DNA from: Bacillota bacterium
GTDB lineage: Bacteria > Bacillota > Clostridia > Tissierellales > Gottschalkiaceae
Direction of reading: 5' to 3'
Assembly (NCBI GenBank): GCA_023420895.1
Contig: JAEZUY010000005.1
Coordinates: 68,671-132,670, forward strand
DNA length: 64,000 nt
A program made the position numbers and the translations under genes. The notes below the pieces were generated by a model. It was not told the DNA's origin. It made no database searches and saw nothing but the letters and a program-made list of their open reading frames with translations. Every line of letters begins with the position of its first letter. The stretch's first letter is position 1. Shown piece after piece: positions 44,475-52,832 of this stretch.

Positions 44475-45173
44475 ATGAAAGAAAAAACTATAAATGAAAG
44501 GCTCATTGAACTTCAAGACTTGAAATATAAATCGTTTACAGAAAAACTGATTCCTAGACTCAATAAAGAAAGAATAATAGGTGTGAGAATGCCGGAATTG
44601 AGAAAGCTGGCTAAAAGGCTGGAAAAGGAAAATAAGATGGAAGTTCAAAATTTTCTTAAAAATCTTCCTCATTTTTATCATGAAGAGAATAATTTACATG
44701 CACTGCTTATAGAAAATATAAAGAATTTTGAAGAAGCTGCTGAAGAGGTAAAAAAATTTCTTCCTCATATAGACAACTGGGCGACTTGTGACCTTTTCTC
44801 ACCATATATATTCAGGAGCGGACAAGAAAATAGAAAAAGAGGATACGGTCTTATAATGAATTGGCTGGACTCAGAAGAAGAGTATATTGTGAGATTTGCA
44901 ATAGTCATGCTTTTAAAGAACTATATGAAGGAAAATTTCCGGGTGAAAGATATGAAAAATATTTCTGAGATAAAATCGGATAAATACTATGTCAATATGG
45001 CTATTGCATGGTATATGAGCACTGCTCTTGCAGAGCATTACGATGATGCAGTCAGGATTATAGAAGAAAAAAGTATGGATAGGCGGGTACATAATAAAAC
45101 TATACAGAAAGCTGTAGAAAGCTTAAGAATTAATAGTGAAAAAAAAGAATATCTAAAAAGACTAAAAATATAA
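44475..45173 (+). CDS. DNA alkylation repair protein (AlkD-like HEAT repeats)
   Basis: 232-aa all-helical HEAT-repeat protein of the AlkC/AlkD-like class: GVRMPELRKLAKRL, FYHEENNLHALLIENI, and FLPHIDNWATCDLFSPYIF, the conserved segment containing the Asp-Asn-Trp-Ala motif used for excision. Predicted to remove alkylated purines. It has an AAGGATTTTAAAGC leader and its own terminator. Confidence 0.88.
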   Translation: MKEKTINERLIELQDLKYKSFTEKLIPRLNKERIIGVRMPELRKLAKRLEKENKMEVQNFLKNLPHFYHEENNLHALLIENIKNFEEAAEEVKKFLPHIDNWATCDLFSPYIFRSGQENRKRGYGLIMNWLDSEEEYIVRFAIVMLLKNYMKENFRVKDMKNISEIKSDKYYVNMAIAWYMSTALAEHYDDAVRIIEEKSMDRRVHNKTIQKAVESLRINSEKKEYLKRLKI

Positions 45174-45189
45174 AAGAATGAAAATCATA

Positions 45190-45216
45190 AAAGCCTCTAT
45201 TTTAATAGAGGCTTTT
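45190..45216. terminator. Bidirectional terminator between alkD-like and ycl operon
   Basis: AAGCCTCTATT pairs with AATAGAGGCTT; T runs on both sides. Confidence 0.87.
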
Positions 45217-45242
45217 GATTAAAAAATATATTTGAAAACTAT

Positions 45243-46241
45243 CTAATTAAAAAGCTTTTCATTGAAATCATTAACAACGTTTTCTATAGCATTCAGAGAA
45301 CCGCCAAGCAGATACATCTCTGGTCCTGGAACCTCAAATACAGCGTTATTCTGTCCTGCTGAAGTTTTTTGAACAAGTTCATTTGTACTCAGTATATCAG
45401 TGCTGTCTCCTTTACCTATAGTTTTCGATCTGTCAAGATAGAAAATTATATCAGGATTTATTTTCGCAATATATTCGTAATTTACTTCCATTCCGTGAGT
45501 TGAAACTTCTATCTGTTCATCAGCCTGTTTTAAACCTAAATCTGTATGAATCCATCCAAAACGGCTTCCTGCTCCATATGCTGAAATTTTTCCGTCATTA
45601 ACCATAAGCATAAGAACTTTTCTTTCATCATTTTCAGTCTTGTCTCTGAATTCACTCACTTTAGAATCAAGCTCATCCACTTTTTTCTGCATAATATCTT
45701 CTTTTCCAAATATTTTTGATACTGCAAGAGCATTTTCCTTAGCAGTTTCAAAATAATTTTCATAATCAGTGCCCATATAAAGAGTAGGGACTATTTCTTC
45801 AAATTCACCTTTTATTGACTGCTGTCTTTCAGCTATAAAAGCAAGATCAGGATTCGATTCATTTATTGCTTCAAAATTAGGCTCTTTAATACTTCCAACT
45901 TCAGTAACATTACTAAATTTTCCATCAAAGAAATCAACATTTAACTGAGGAATACTTAGTTTTAAATCATTGAGACCCATTATATCAAGATCATCCAGAA
46001 CAGCATAGTCAAAAACTGTAAGAGTTTCAGGTTCTTTCTCTATAGTAACTTCTGTCCCGTCTCTGTCTGTTACAGTCATAGGGAACTCTGCAGATTCTGA
46101 ACTTTCAGCAGCAGTTTCTTCAACAGCAGTTTCCTCTTGAACTTCTACATCATTTTCTGCAGTATCATTTCCTCCTCCGCATGCAGTAAGCATTACAGGA
46201 ATAAGCATAGATATAAATAAAGCTTTAATAAATCTTTTCAT
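45243..46241 (-). CDS. Siderophore ABC transporter substrate-binding lipoprotein (YclQ/CeuE-like)
   Basis: 332-aa class III binding protein for ferric siderophores: signal and lipobox MLTACGGG, acidic linker, then VTDRDGTEVTIEKEPETLTVFDYAVLDDLD (split) and IKEPNFEAINESNPDLAFIAERQ. Together with two permeases and an ATPase in the order of Bacillus yclNOPQ, it is probably for catecholate (petrobactin-type) iron complexes; specificity is inferred. The second ATG (46241) is chosen because AGGAGG lies 9 bases before it. Confidence 0.88.
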   Translation of the reverse strand: MKRFIKALFISMLIPVMLTACGGGNDTAENDVEVQEETAVEETAAESSESAEFPMTVTDRDGTEVTIEKEPETLTVFDYAVLDDLDIMGLNDLKLSIPQLNVDFFDGKFSNVTEVGSIKEPNFEAINESNPDLAFIAERQQSIKGEFEEIVPTLYMGTDYENYFETAKENALAVSKIFGKEDIMQKKVDELDSKVSEFRDKTENDERKVLMLMVNDGKISAYGAGSRFGWIHTDLGLKQADEQIEVSTHGMEVNYEYIAKINPDIIFYLDRSKTIGKGDSTDILSTNELVQKTSAGQNNAVFEVPGPEMYLLGGSLNAIENVVNDFNEKLFN

Positions 46242-46266
46242 AAAATACATCCTCCTATTTTAAATA

Positions 46267-47052
46267 TTAAAATATATTTTCTTCACCAGGTTTATATTTA
46301 TAATATAAACAGACTTTCTGCCCATCTATATCTACAATCCTGATGTTAAAATCAAAAATTTCAGTAAGATATTTTTCTTGAACAATCTCTTCATTAGTAC
46401 CCTCATAGAGAAGTTTTCCATCTTTGAGGGCAACTATATAATCTGCATAAGTTGATACAAAATTAACGTCGTGTATAACAACATAGATGACTTTTCCATC
46501 TCTTTCTATAAGTGTTTTCAAAAGTCTCATAAGTTTTGCACTATGCTTCATATCAAGATTGTTAAGAGGTTCGTCCAGAAATATATATTTGGTATCCTGA
46601 CATATAACCATAGCTATATAAGCCATCTGTCTTTGACCGCCAGAAAGCTGGTCAAGATATCTGTTTTCATAAGAATCAAGTCCCATAAAAGCTATGGTCT
46701 CATCGACTTTTTTTATATCCTCTGGAGTCAGTTTTCCTCTTGAATAAGGAAACCTTCCGAATTCAACAAGTTCTCTGACTGTAAGCCTTATATTCAGATG
46801 ATTTGCCTGACTGAGGATAGAAATTCTTTTAGCAAGCTCTCTGTGATTCCAGTTTTCAAGATTTTTTCCATCTATTTTTACTGTGCCGCCGTCTTTTTCA
46901 AGAATTCTTCCTATGATATTGAGCATAGTCGATTTTCCTGCACCATTGCTTCCAATGAAAGCAGTCAGACCTCTGTCAGGAAGTTCCGATGTTATATCGG
47001 TAAGAACTCTTTTTTCACCGTATTCTTTATATACATCTTTTAAGCAAATCAT
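46267..47052 (-). CDS. Siderophore ABC transporter ATPase (YclP-like)
   Basis: 261-aa ATPase: Walker A GSNGAGKSTMLNIIG, signature LSGGQRQMAYIAMV, Walker B YIFLDEPLNNLDMKHS, typical of iron-siderophore importers. Its start overlaps the end of the upstream permease by one base. Confidence 0.9.
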   Translation of the reverse strand: MICLKDVYKEYGEKRVLTDITSELPDRGLTAFIGSNGAGKSTMLNIIGRILEKDGGTVKIDGKNLENWNHRELAKRISILSQANHLNIRLTVRELVEFGRFPYSRGKLTPEDIKKVDETIAFMGLDSYENRYLDQLSGGQRQMAYIAMVICQDTKYIFLDEPLNNLDMKHSAKLMRLLKTLIERDGKVIYVVIHDVNFVSTYADYIVALKDGKLLYEGTNEEIVQEKYLTEIFDFNIRIVDIDGQKVCLYYKYKPGEENIF

Positions 47053-48035
47053 TATTTTCCCGTCCTTCTTAAAGATTTTCTGCCATACTGAGCGTTTCTA
47101 ATTAATAGATAAAGGAAGTAGGAACCTCCTATAAAGTTTATCAGTACAGAAAGCTGAGTAGCATTGTTGAAGAGTACTCTTAAAATCCAAGTTCCCATCA
47201 CAAGGAATATGAAACTTAAAAGAGATGCTTCAAAAATAAAGTATTTATGTTCATACGTGCAGATGATTCTTCTAGCAATACTTACCACAATTATCGAAAG
47301 AAAGCTTATAGGACCTATAAGAACAGTCGATATAGAAACGAGTACGGCAATTTTTATAAATACTGACTTTATAAAAGTATTGTAATCTACACCTAAATTT
47401 AAGCTCATATTTCTTCCAAGATTAGCCACATCAAGATTTCTGTAGTCTCTTATACTCAGCAGCATTACTGCAAGAACAATAAGCGCCGATACTGAAAGCA
47501 AATCTTTGTTTACAGAGTTAACACTTGCAAAGAGACTTTCCTGTACAGCAAGAAATTCATTAGGATTGAGCATCATAATAAAACTCGTTGAAAGTCCGTT
47601 AAACAGAGTTCCCATAATAATCCCAAGGAGAACTACGAAATAAAGGTTTTCAGATCCGGATCTGAATATCACTTTAAAAATAATGATACTCATAGATACC
47701 ATAAGTATCACTGTTATAAAGAACTCTATATGAGGATTCATATTAGCAGCTCTGTCCATCCCAAAGATAAATACGACAAAAGTCTGAAGAAATCTATACA
47801 GACTTTCAAGTCCCATAATGCTTGGGGTCAATATCTGGTTCTGAGTTATAGTCTGAAATGCGACACTTGTATAGCCTGTACATATGCTGGCTACCAGTAT
47901 AGCCAGAATCTGCACAGTACGTCTTTTTAAGTTATACTGATAATTATTGATATTAAGTCCCCATCCTAGGAACAGGACAGAGACAAGCAGGGTAATAATT
48001 ATCGTTATCAGTAAAACTTTATGTTTTTTCTTCAT
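47052..48035 (-). CDS. Siderophore ABC transporter permease (YclO-like)
   Basis: 327-aa FecCD-family permease with about nine helices; SVAFQTITQNQILTPSIMGLESLY and the coupling GPISFLSIIVVSIARRI segments are typical. AGGAGG precedes ATG. Second permease of the heterodimer. Confidence 0.9.
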   Translation of the reverse strand: MKKKHKVLLITIIITLLVSVLFLGWGLNINNYQYNLKRRTVQILAILVASICTGYTSVAFQTITQNQILTPSIMGLESLYRFLQTFVVFIFGMDRAANMNPHIEFFITVILMVSMSIIIFKVIFRSGSENLYFVVLLGIIMGTLFNGLSTSFIMMLNPNEFLAVQESLFASVNSVNKDLLSVSALIVLAVMLLSIRDYRNLDVANLGRNMSLNLGVDYNTFIKSVFIKIAVLVSISTVLIGPISFLSIIVVSIARRIICTYEHKYFIFEASLLSFIFLVMGTWILRVLFNNATQLSVLINFIGGSYFLYLLIRNAQYGRKSLRRTGK

Positions 48036-48050
48036 AAACCAACAATCCTC

Positions 48051-49019
48051 CTATGCAAATCTCTGCCTGTTTTTAAGCAGTATTATTATGAATATAAAAC
48101 TTCCTATAACTGCAGCTACGGCACTTATAGAAATTTCATAAGGGAAGATTATAATTCTTCCGATTATATCTGATACAAGCATGAATATAGATCCAAGCAT
48201 AATAGTTTTAGGTATTGCAGATTTTATATTGTCTCCATGTATCAGGTTTGGAACAATCAGTCCCACAAACGGAATGCTCCCTACTGTCACTATTATCGTC
48301 GAAGTTATGAGGGCTACAATCATAAGTCCGATTGCTACAATTTTTTCGTAATTAAGTCCAAGATTTGAGGATATAGTTTTGCCCATTCCTGCAACCGTAA
48401 AATTGTCTGCATAGATAAAAGCAACTATTAAGAAAGGAATTCCCAGATATAATAATTCATATCTTCCTTGAGTTATAAGAGAGAAAGATCCTTGAGTCCA
48501 GCTCTGTATGTTCTGAAGAATATCCAAGTTATATCCAAAAAACAGAGTTATGGCTTCTACAACACTTCCCAGCATCATACCTATTAACGGAACGAGCATC
48601 TTATTTTTAAGTTTTATTTTTTCAAGAAGTTTTAGAAACAGGAAACTTCCGCCGAGTCCGAATATAAACGATACTGCAATTTTAGCCGCTATTCCACCAG
48701 AACCAAAAAATATTATTGAAACTAGAATTCCCAGTTTACACCAGTCCATAGTTCCAGCAGTCGTAGGGGATACAAATTTATTGTTTGATATACTCTGCAT
48801 TATAAGACCGCTTATTGAAAGACCCATTCCTGTTATTATAATGCTCGCAGTTCTAGGAAACCGGCTTATTATTCCTATCTGCTGATCTGATGCATTTCCT
48901 TTAATCATGCCGACAAGATTAAAGTCTAAAACTCCTACCAGCATAGAAATTAAAGCTAGAATCAGGACAAGCGCAAGAAGGAAAATATTACTGGAAAATA
49001 GATTATTTAATTTTCTCAA
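48051..49019 (-). CDS. Siderophore ABC transporter permease (YclN-like)
   Basis: 322-aa FecCD-family permease: RFPRTASIIITGMGLSISGLIMQ (split), NNKFVSPTTAGTMDW, and VGLIVPNLIHGD. TTG start with AGGATGTGG upstream. First gene of the operon, downstream of a Fur-like box. Confidence 0.9.
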   Translation of the reverse strand: MRKLNNLFSSNIFLLALVLILALISMLVGVLDFNLVGMIKGNASDQQIGIISRFPRTASIIITGMGLSISGLIMQSISNNKFVSPTTAGTMDWCKLGILVSIIFFGSGGIAAKIAVSFIFGLGGSFLFLKLLEKIKLKNKMLVPLIGMMLGSVVEAITLFFGYNLDILQNIQSWTQGSFSLITQGRYELLYLGIPFLIVAFIYADNFTVAGMGKTISSNLGLNYEKIVAIGLMIVALITSTIIVTVGSIPFVGLIVPNLIHGDNIKSAIPKTIMLGSIFMLVSDIIGRIIIFPYEISISAVAAVIGSFIFIIILLKNRQRFA

Positions 49020-49090
49020 AACACCACATCCTATTCTTTAGCGAGTTTAAGTTTATAATTCATAGAAAAATTATGAGACCAAATATCAAT

Positions 49091-49105
49091 TGATGCTAAT
49101 TATCA
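49091..49105. promoter_or_regulatory. Fur-like box upstream of the ycl operon
   Basis: TGATGCTAATTATCA differs from the 7-1-7 Fur consensus at two positions; on the minus strand it reads TGATAATTAGCATCA and lies about 75 bases before yclN. Fits iron repression of the siderophore importer. Confidence 0.5.
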
Positions 49106-49178
49106 CAATACTAACATAAATTACAGGTATATGTCTAGTATAAAAATGATAAAAATCAAATTTCATTTATTATTCAAA

Positions 49179-49207
49179 TTGACATATATTAAAATATAGA
49201 GTATACT
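49179..49207 (+). promoter_or_regulatory. Promoter of the EamA gene
   Basis: TTGACA, 17 bases, TATACT; the start codon follows after about 37 bases. Confidence 0.75.
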
Positions 49208-49244
49208 TTTCGAAAATTAAGTATTATTGAATAGGAGAATTCAT

Positions 49245-50099
49245 ATGTGGCTAGTAAGTGCAGTATTTTCAGCCTTCTTTGCGGGAATCACATCGATTCT
49301 GGCAAAAATTGGACTGAAAGACGTAAATTCAAATGTTGTAACAGCAATAAGATGTATTGTAATCCTTGTATTTTCATGGATGATTGTCTTCTGGACACAA
49401 GCCCATAAAGAAATATATGAAATTAGTGTTAAAACATATATTTTTCTTATACTATCAGGGCTTTCAACTGGAGGAGCATGGATTATGTATTTTAAAGCTC
49501 TCCAGCTTGGAAATGTAAATAAAGTCACCCCTATAGATAAATCAAGCACACTTTTTGCAATGATCTTTGCTTTTATATTTTTAGGTGAAGAAGTTGATAC
49601 TGTTAAAATTATGAGCATGATTCTGATAGGTATAGGGACTTATATGATGATAACGACTAAAACAGACAGCTCTAAGAATAAAAAAGGATGGTTTGCAGCT
49701 GCAATGCTGTCGGCAGTATTTTCAGCACTCACATCTATATTCGGGAAAATAGGAATTGAAGGGCTAGATTCAAATTTAGGAACAGCAATAAGGACAATAG
49801 TTGTTCTAATCATGGCCTGGACTGTAGTGTTTATGAGAAAAGAAACAGAAGAGATAAAAAATATAGATTCTAAAAGCATGCTTTTTATTGTATTAAGCGG
49901 AATAACCACAGGACTTTCATGGCTCTTCTTCTATAATGCTCTTCAAAAAGGCCCTGTAAGCATAGTACAGCCGATAGACAAGCTTTCAATAGTCGTAACT
50001 ATATTATTTTCATACATAGTTCTTGGAGAAAAACTGAGTAAAAAATCTTTTATAGGATTTATTCTTTTGGTAGTTGGAACACTAAGTCTTCTATTGTAA
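49245..50099 (+). CDS. EamA family (DMT superfamily) permease
   Basis: 284-aa protein with ten predicted helices and an internal duplication of two EamA domains (both halves contain AVFSAxxxSIxxKIG-like starts and a PIDK motif: VTPIDKSSTLFAMIFAFIFLGE and VQPIDKLSIVVTILFSYIVLGE, quoted as patterns). ATG at 49245 has AGGAGAA upstream. Substrate unknown. Confidence 0.9.
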   Translation: MWLVSAVFSAFFAGITSILAKIGLKDVNSNVVTAIRCIVILVFSWMIVFWTQAHKEIYEISVKTYIFLILSGLSTGGAWIMYFKALQLGNVNKVTPIDKSSTLFAMIFAFIFLGEEVDTVKIMSMILIGIGTYMMITTKTDSSKNKKGWFAAAMLSAVFSALTSIFGKIGIEGLDSNLGTAIRTIVVLIMAWTVVFMRKETEEIKNIDSKSMLFIVLSGITTGLSWLFFYNALQKGPVSIVQPIDKLSIVVTILFSYIVLGEKLSKKSFIGFILLVVGTLSLLL

Positions 50100-50296
50100 A
50101 ATCATGGAGATAGAATAAATATTAATATATTCTATTATAAAAATAAATAAATAAACAATATTTGATGAGCTTGTTATATATATAAGTTGAAAATACTAGT
50201 TTTTAAATATATAATGATATCAATAAGATTAGATAAAAGAATATTAATACAAAATAAAAAGGCTAGCATTCAATTGCCTATTAGGAGGCTTATGAA

Positions 50297-51151
50297 ATGA
50301 GTAAAGATATTCTTAAACAAAATGAAGATTTAGTTATTCAGGTCAATAATGCTTTGGAATTAGACAGAAAAATAATAGGGATAAAACTGTTTGATTCAAA
50401 AAAAGACTATGAAGCGGCAGAAGCACAGCAGCTAAAAGGCAAAATTCCTTACTGTGTGATGGTTAAATCTGCTATGGAAGGAGCAAGCATTAAAGCTAAA
50501 AAAGAAAATTTTGGCTGTCCTGATGGAGCAGTAACTCTTGGAATTTATGATCCGATGACTGAAGGATATCCTGGAACTGAACCGGGATACTTTGTTTCAG
50601 GAAAAAGGTATGCTGATCCGGGAGTATATAAAGACTTGGAAACAGCACAAAAAGTTATGGATAAAATTATTATCCTGGAAGACAGAAAGTACGGAGTAAT
50701 GCTGAAACCGCTTGAATTATACGATGAAGAACCTGATACAGTTATGATTGTGGGGGATACTTACAATACTATGCGTCTTATTCAAGGATATACTTATGAA
50801 TATGGAACTTTCGATAATTTCAGAATTGCAGGAAATCAGGCTATATGTTCTGAATCTACAGCATATCCTTTAGTCAATGACAATATAAACATGTCTGTTC
50901 TATGCACCGGTACTAGAACAAATTCTGAATGGAAGAAATCAGATTTATCACTTGGAATGCCCTACCACATGTTTAAAAAGGTAGTGAATGGACTTTATCA
51001 GACAATAAATCCATTAGTAAGAGACGTTGATAAGAAGAAGATTGAAGAAAATATGAAGAAAACTAATCAGGAAATTATAGAAATTGAATATGGACAGAAT
51101 TATGATTCTGAAATATATACTTTTGGAGAAGAAAAAAGAAGAACTTTTTAA
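50297..51151 (+). CDS. DUF169 family protein
   Basis: 284-aa soluble protein. Conserved Cys/Gly pattern of the DUF169 family: IPYCVMVKSAMEGASIKA, FGCPDGAVTLGI, then a VMIVGDTYNTMRLIQGY segment and AICSESTAYPLVND. The Cys residues could bind a metal or cofactor. AGGAGG precedes the start. Function unknown; it stands just upstream of a fluoride riboswitch but has no terminator of its own, so some read-through into the riboswitch is possible. Confidence 0.82.
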   Translation: MSKDILKQNEDLVIQVNNALELDRKIIGIKLFDSKKDYEAAEAQQLKGKIPYCVMVKSAMEGASIKAKKENFGCPDGAVTLGIYDPMTEGYPGTEPGYFVSGKRYADPGVYKDLETAQKVMDKIIILEDRKYGVMLKPLELYDEEPDTVMIVGDTYNTMRLIQGYTYEYGTFDNFRIAGNQAICSESTAYPLVNDNINMSVLCTGTRTNSEWKKSDLSLGMPYHMFKKVVNGLYQTINPLVRDVDKKKIEENMKKTNQEIIEIEYGQNYDSEIYTFGEEKRRTF

Positions 51152-51210
51152 ATTAAAGCATGAATGACAAAAATGAAATAAAATGATATCATATATATTA
51201 ATAGAATAAA

Positions 51211-51299
51211 CGGGAATGAGGTTCTCCCTCGGCTTTGCCGGAACCGCTTTTAAGCTGATGACTTCTGCAGATTTTATGCAGGAGCTGTCAGCTTTTTTT
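51211..51299 (+). ncRNA. Fluoride riboswitch with terminator expression platform
   Basis: The aptamer (about 51211-51270) has the crcB-motif landmarks: GGGAATGAGGTTCTCCC helix, GGCTTTGCC hairpin, AACCGC junction and AGCTGATGACTTCTGC. From 51253 the last segment can pair over 17 positions (one mismatch) with TGCAGGAGCTGTCAGCT, followed by seven T, giving a terminator that competes with the aptamer. Fluoride binding should therefore permit transcription of the antiporter gene downstream. Confidence 0.9.
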
Positions 51300-51321
51300 C
51301 TGTATTAAGGAGGTAAAATAT

Positions 51322-52503
51322 ATGCTGATGAGTATTGCCTATATATTTATAATAGGTTTTTTTACAGGTTGGATATGCAAAAAGCTGCATCTTCCAAGTC
51401 TTATAGGAATGATTCTTACAGGAATTATAATAGGTCCATATACACTTAATCTTCTGGACAAATCGGTTCTAGATATATCTTCTGAACTCAGACAGATTGC
51501 TCTTATAATAATACTTACAAGAGCCGGACTTTCTCTAGATGTTGAGGATCTTAAAAAAGTGGGAAGACCGGCATTTCTTATGTGCTTTGTGCCAGCATGT
51601 CTTGAAATAATAGGAATGGTCATACTTGCACCAAGACTTCTGGGAATGAATACTATAGATTCACTCATAATGGGTTCAGTAATAGCTGCAGTTTCACCGG
51701 CAGTAATAGTTCCTAAAATGCTTAAGATTATGAAGGAAGGATATGGAACAAAAAAGAGTATTCCTCAGCTCATTCTTGCAGGAGCGTCTGTAGATGATGT
51801 TTTTGTAATAGTTATGTTTTCTGCATTCACAGGTCTTGCAAAAGGAGATTCTATTTCTGCATTTAGTTTTTTGAAAATACCGATTTCATTAATAACTGGA
51901 ATACTTGCAGGAATAATAGCAGGCTATATAATTATAAAGATTTTTAAAAGCATTAAAATCAGAGGAGAAGTAAAAACTATAATTCTTTTATCGGCAGCAT
52001 TCATAATGGTTTCAAATGAAGACGCCATATCTTCTATAATGCCGTTTTCTGCGCTTATAGCGGTTATGATTACAGGAATAGTGATTCAGAGAAAAGAAAG
52101 AAATCAGGCAATTGAGCTTTCAGAGAAATTCAATCATCTCTGGGTTGCGGCAGAAGTTCTGCTTTTCGTTCTGGTTGGAGCTTCAGTAGATATGAGCTAT
52201 GCATTTGCTGAAGGAATAAATGCCGTAATTTTAATATTCGGAGTTCTCATATTCAGATCAATAGGAGTTGTTATAAGTCTTATAGGAACTGAATTGAACA
52301 GAAGAGAAAGAATTTTCTGTATATTCAGCTATCTTCCGAAAGCCACAGTTCAGGCGGCTATAGGCGGAGTTCCATTGGCAATGGGACTTTCATGCGGGAA
52401 TAGAGTTCTGACTATGGCAGTTTTAGCTATTCTGATAACTGCACCGCTTGGAGCTTTTCTGATAGAAAGAAATTATAATAGACTTTTAGAGAAGAATAGA
52501 TAA
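51322..52503 (+). CDS. Cation:proton antiporter under fluoride riboswitch control
   Basis: 393-aa CPA-type (Na+/H+ exchanger fold) membrane protein with about 12 helices: LIGMILTGIIIGPYTLNLL, IILTRAGLSLD, AAVSPAVIVPKML, and the core ion-site region LAGASVDDVFVIVMFSA with two Asp. AAGGAGG precedes ATG, 23 bases after the terminator. Fluoride riboswitches are known upstream of such antiporters as well as crcB and CLC-F genes; its task may be fluoride or pH/ion homeostasis during fluoride stress. Confidence 0.92.
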   Translation: MLMSIAYIFIIGFFTGWICKKLHLPSLIGMILTGIIIGPYTLNLLDKSVLDISSELRQIALIIILTRAGLSLDVEDLKKVGRPAFLMCFVPACLEIIGMVILAPRLLGMNTIDSLIMGSVIAAVSPAVIVPKMLKIMKEGYGTKKSIPQLILAGASVDDVFVIVMFSAFTGLAKGDSISAFSFLKIPISLITGILAGIIAGYIIIKIFKSIKIRGEVKTIILLSAAFIMVSNEDAISSIMPFSALIAVMITGIVIQRKERNQAIELSEKFNHLWVAAEVLLFVLVGASVDMSYAFAEGINAVILIFGVLIFRSIGVVISLIGTELNRRERIFCIFSYLPKATVQAAIGGVPLAMGLSCGNRVLTMAVLAILITAPLGAFLIERNYNRLLEKNR

Positions 52504-52832
52504 AAGAAAGAATATTTGTTTTTAAATGAAGATGTATTTAGAATTTAGATTCAGAAATGAATACTAAAATAAATAAGTTAAAAAAAGGAAAAAACTATTA
52601 AAAACTGAATAAAAAATGACTAAAAAATAAAAGACTGAATAATTCTTCTGTTTTTTATTATATAGAAACATCTAGAAATGAATAGTAAAGCAAATAATGT
52701 CTCTATAAATAAAAAATTAATAAATGATTAATTAGTGAGAATAGTGTATAATGTAAAAATAAATAATAAAATAGTGTGAATTTAACTTAAACTAGATTTA
52801 AAACGGCAAATGTGAAGAAAAGAGGTGAGAAT
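52504..52832 (+). other. AT-rich intergenic region before the AraC pair
   Basis: No gene or repeat found. A -10-like TATAAT lies at 52747-52752 without a clear -35; it may serve the AraC gene. The remainder is A-rich. Confidence 0.4.
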
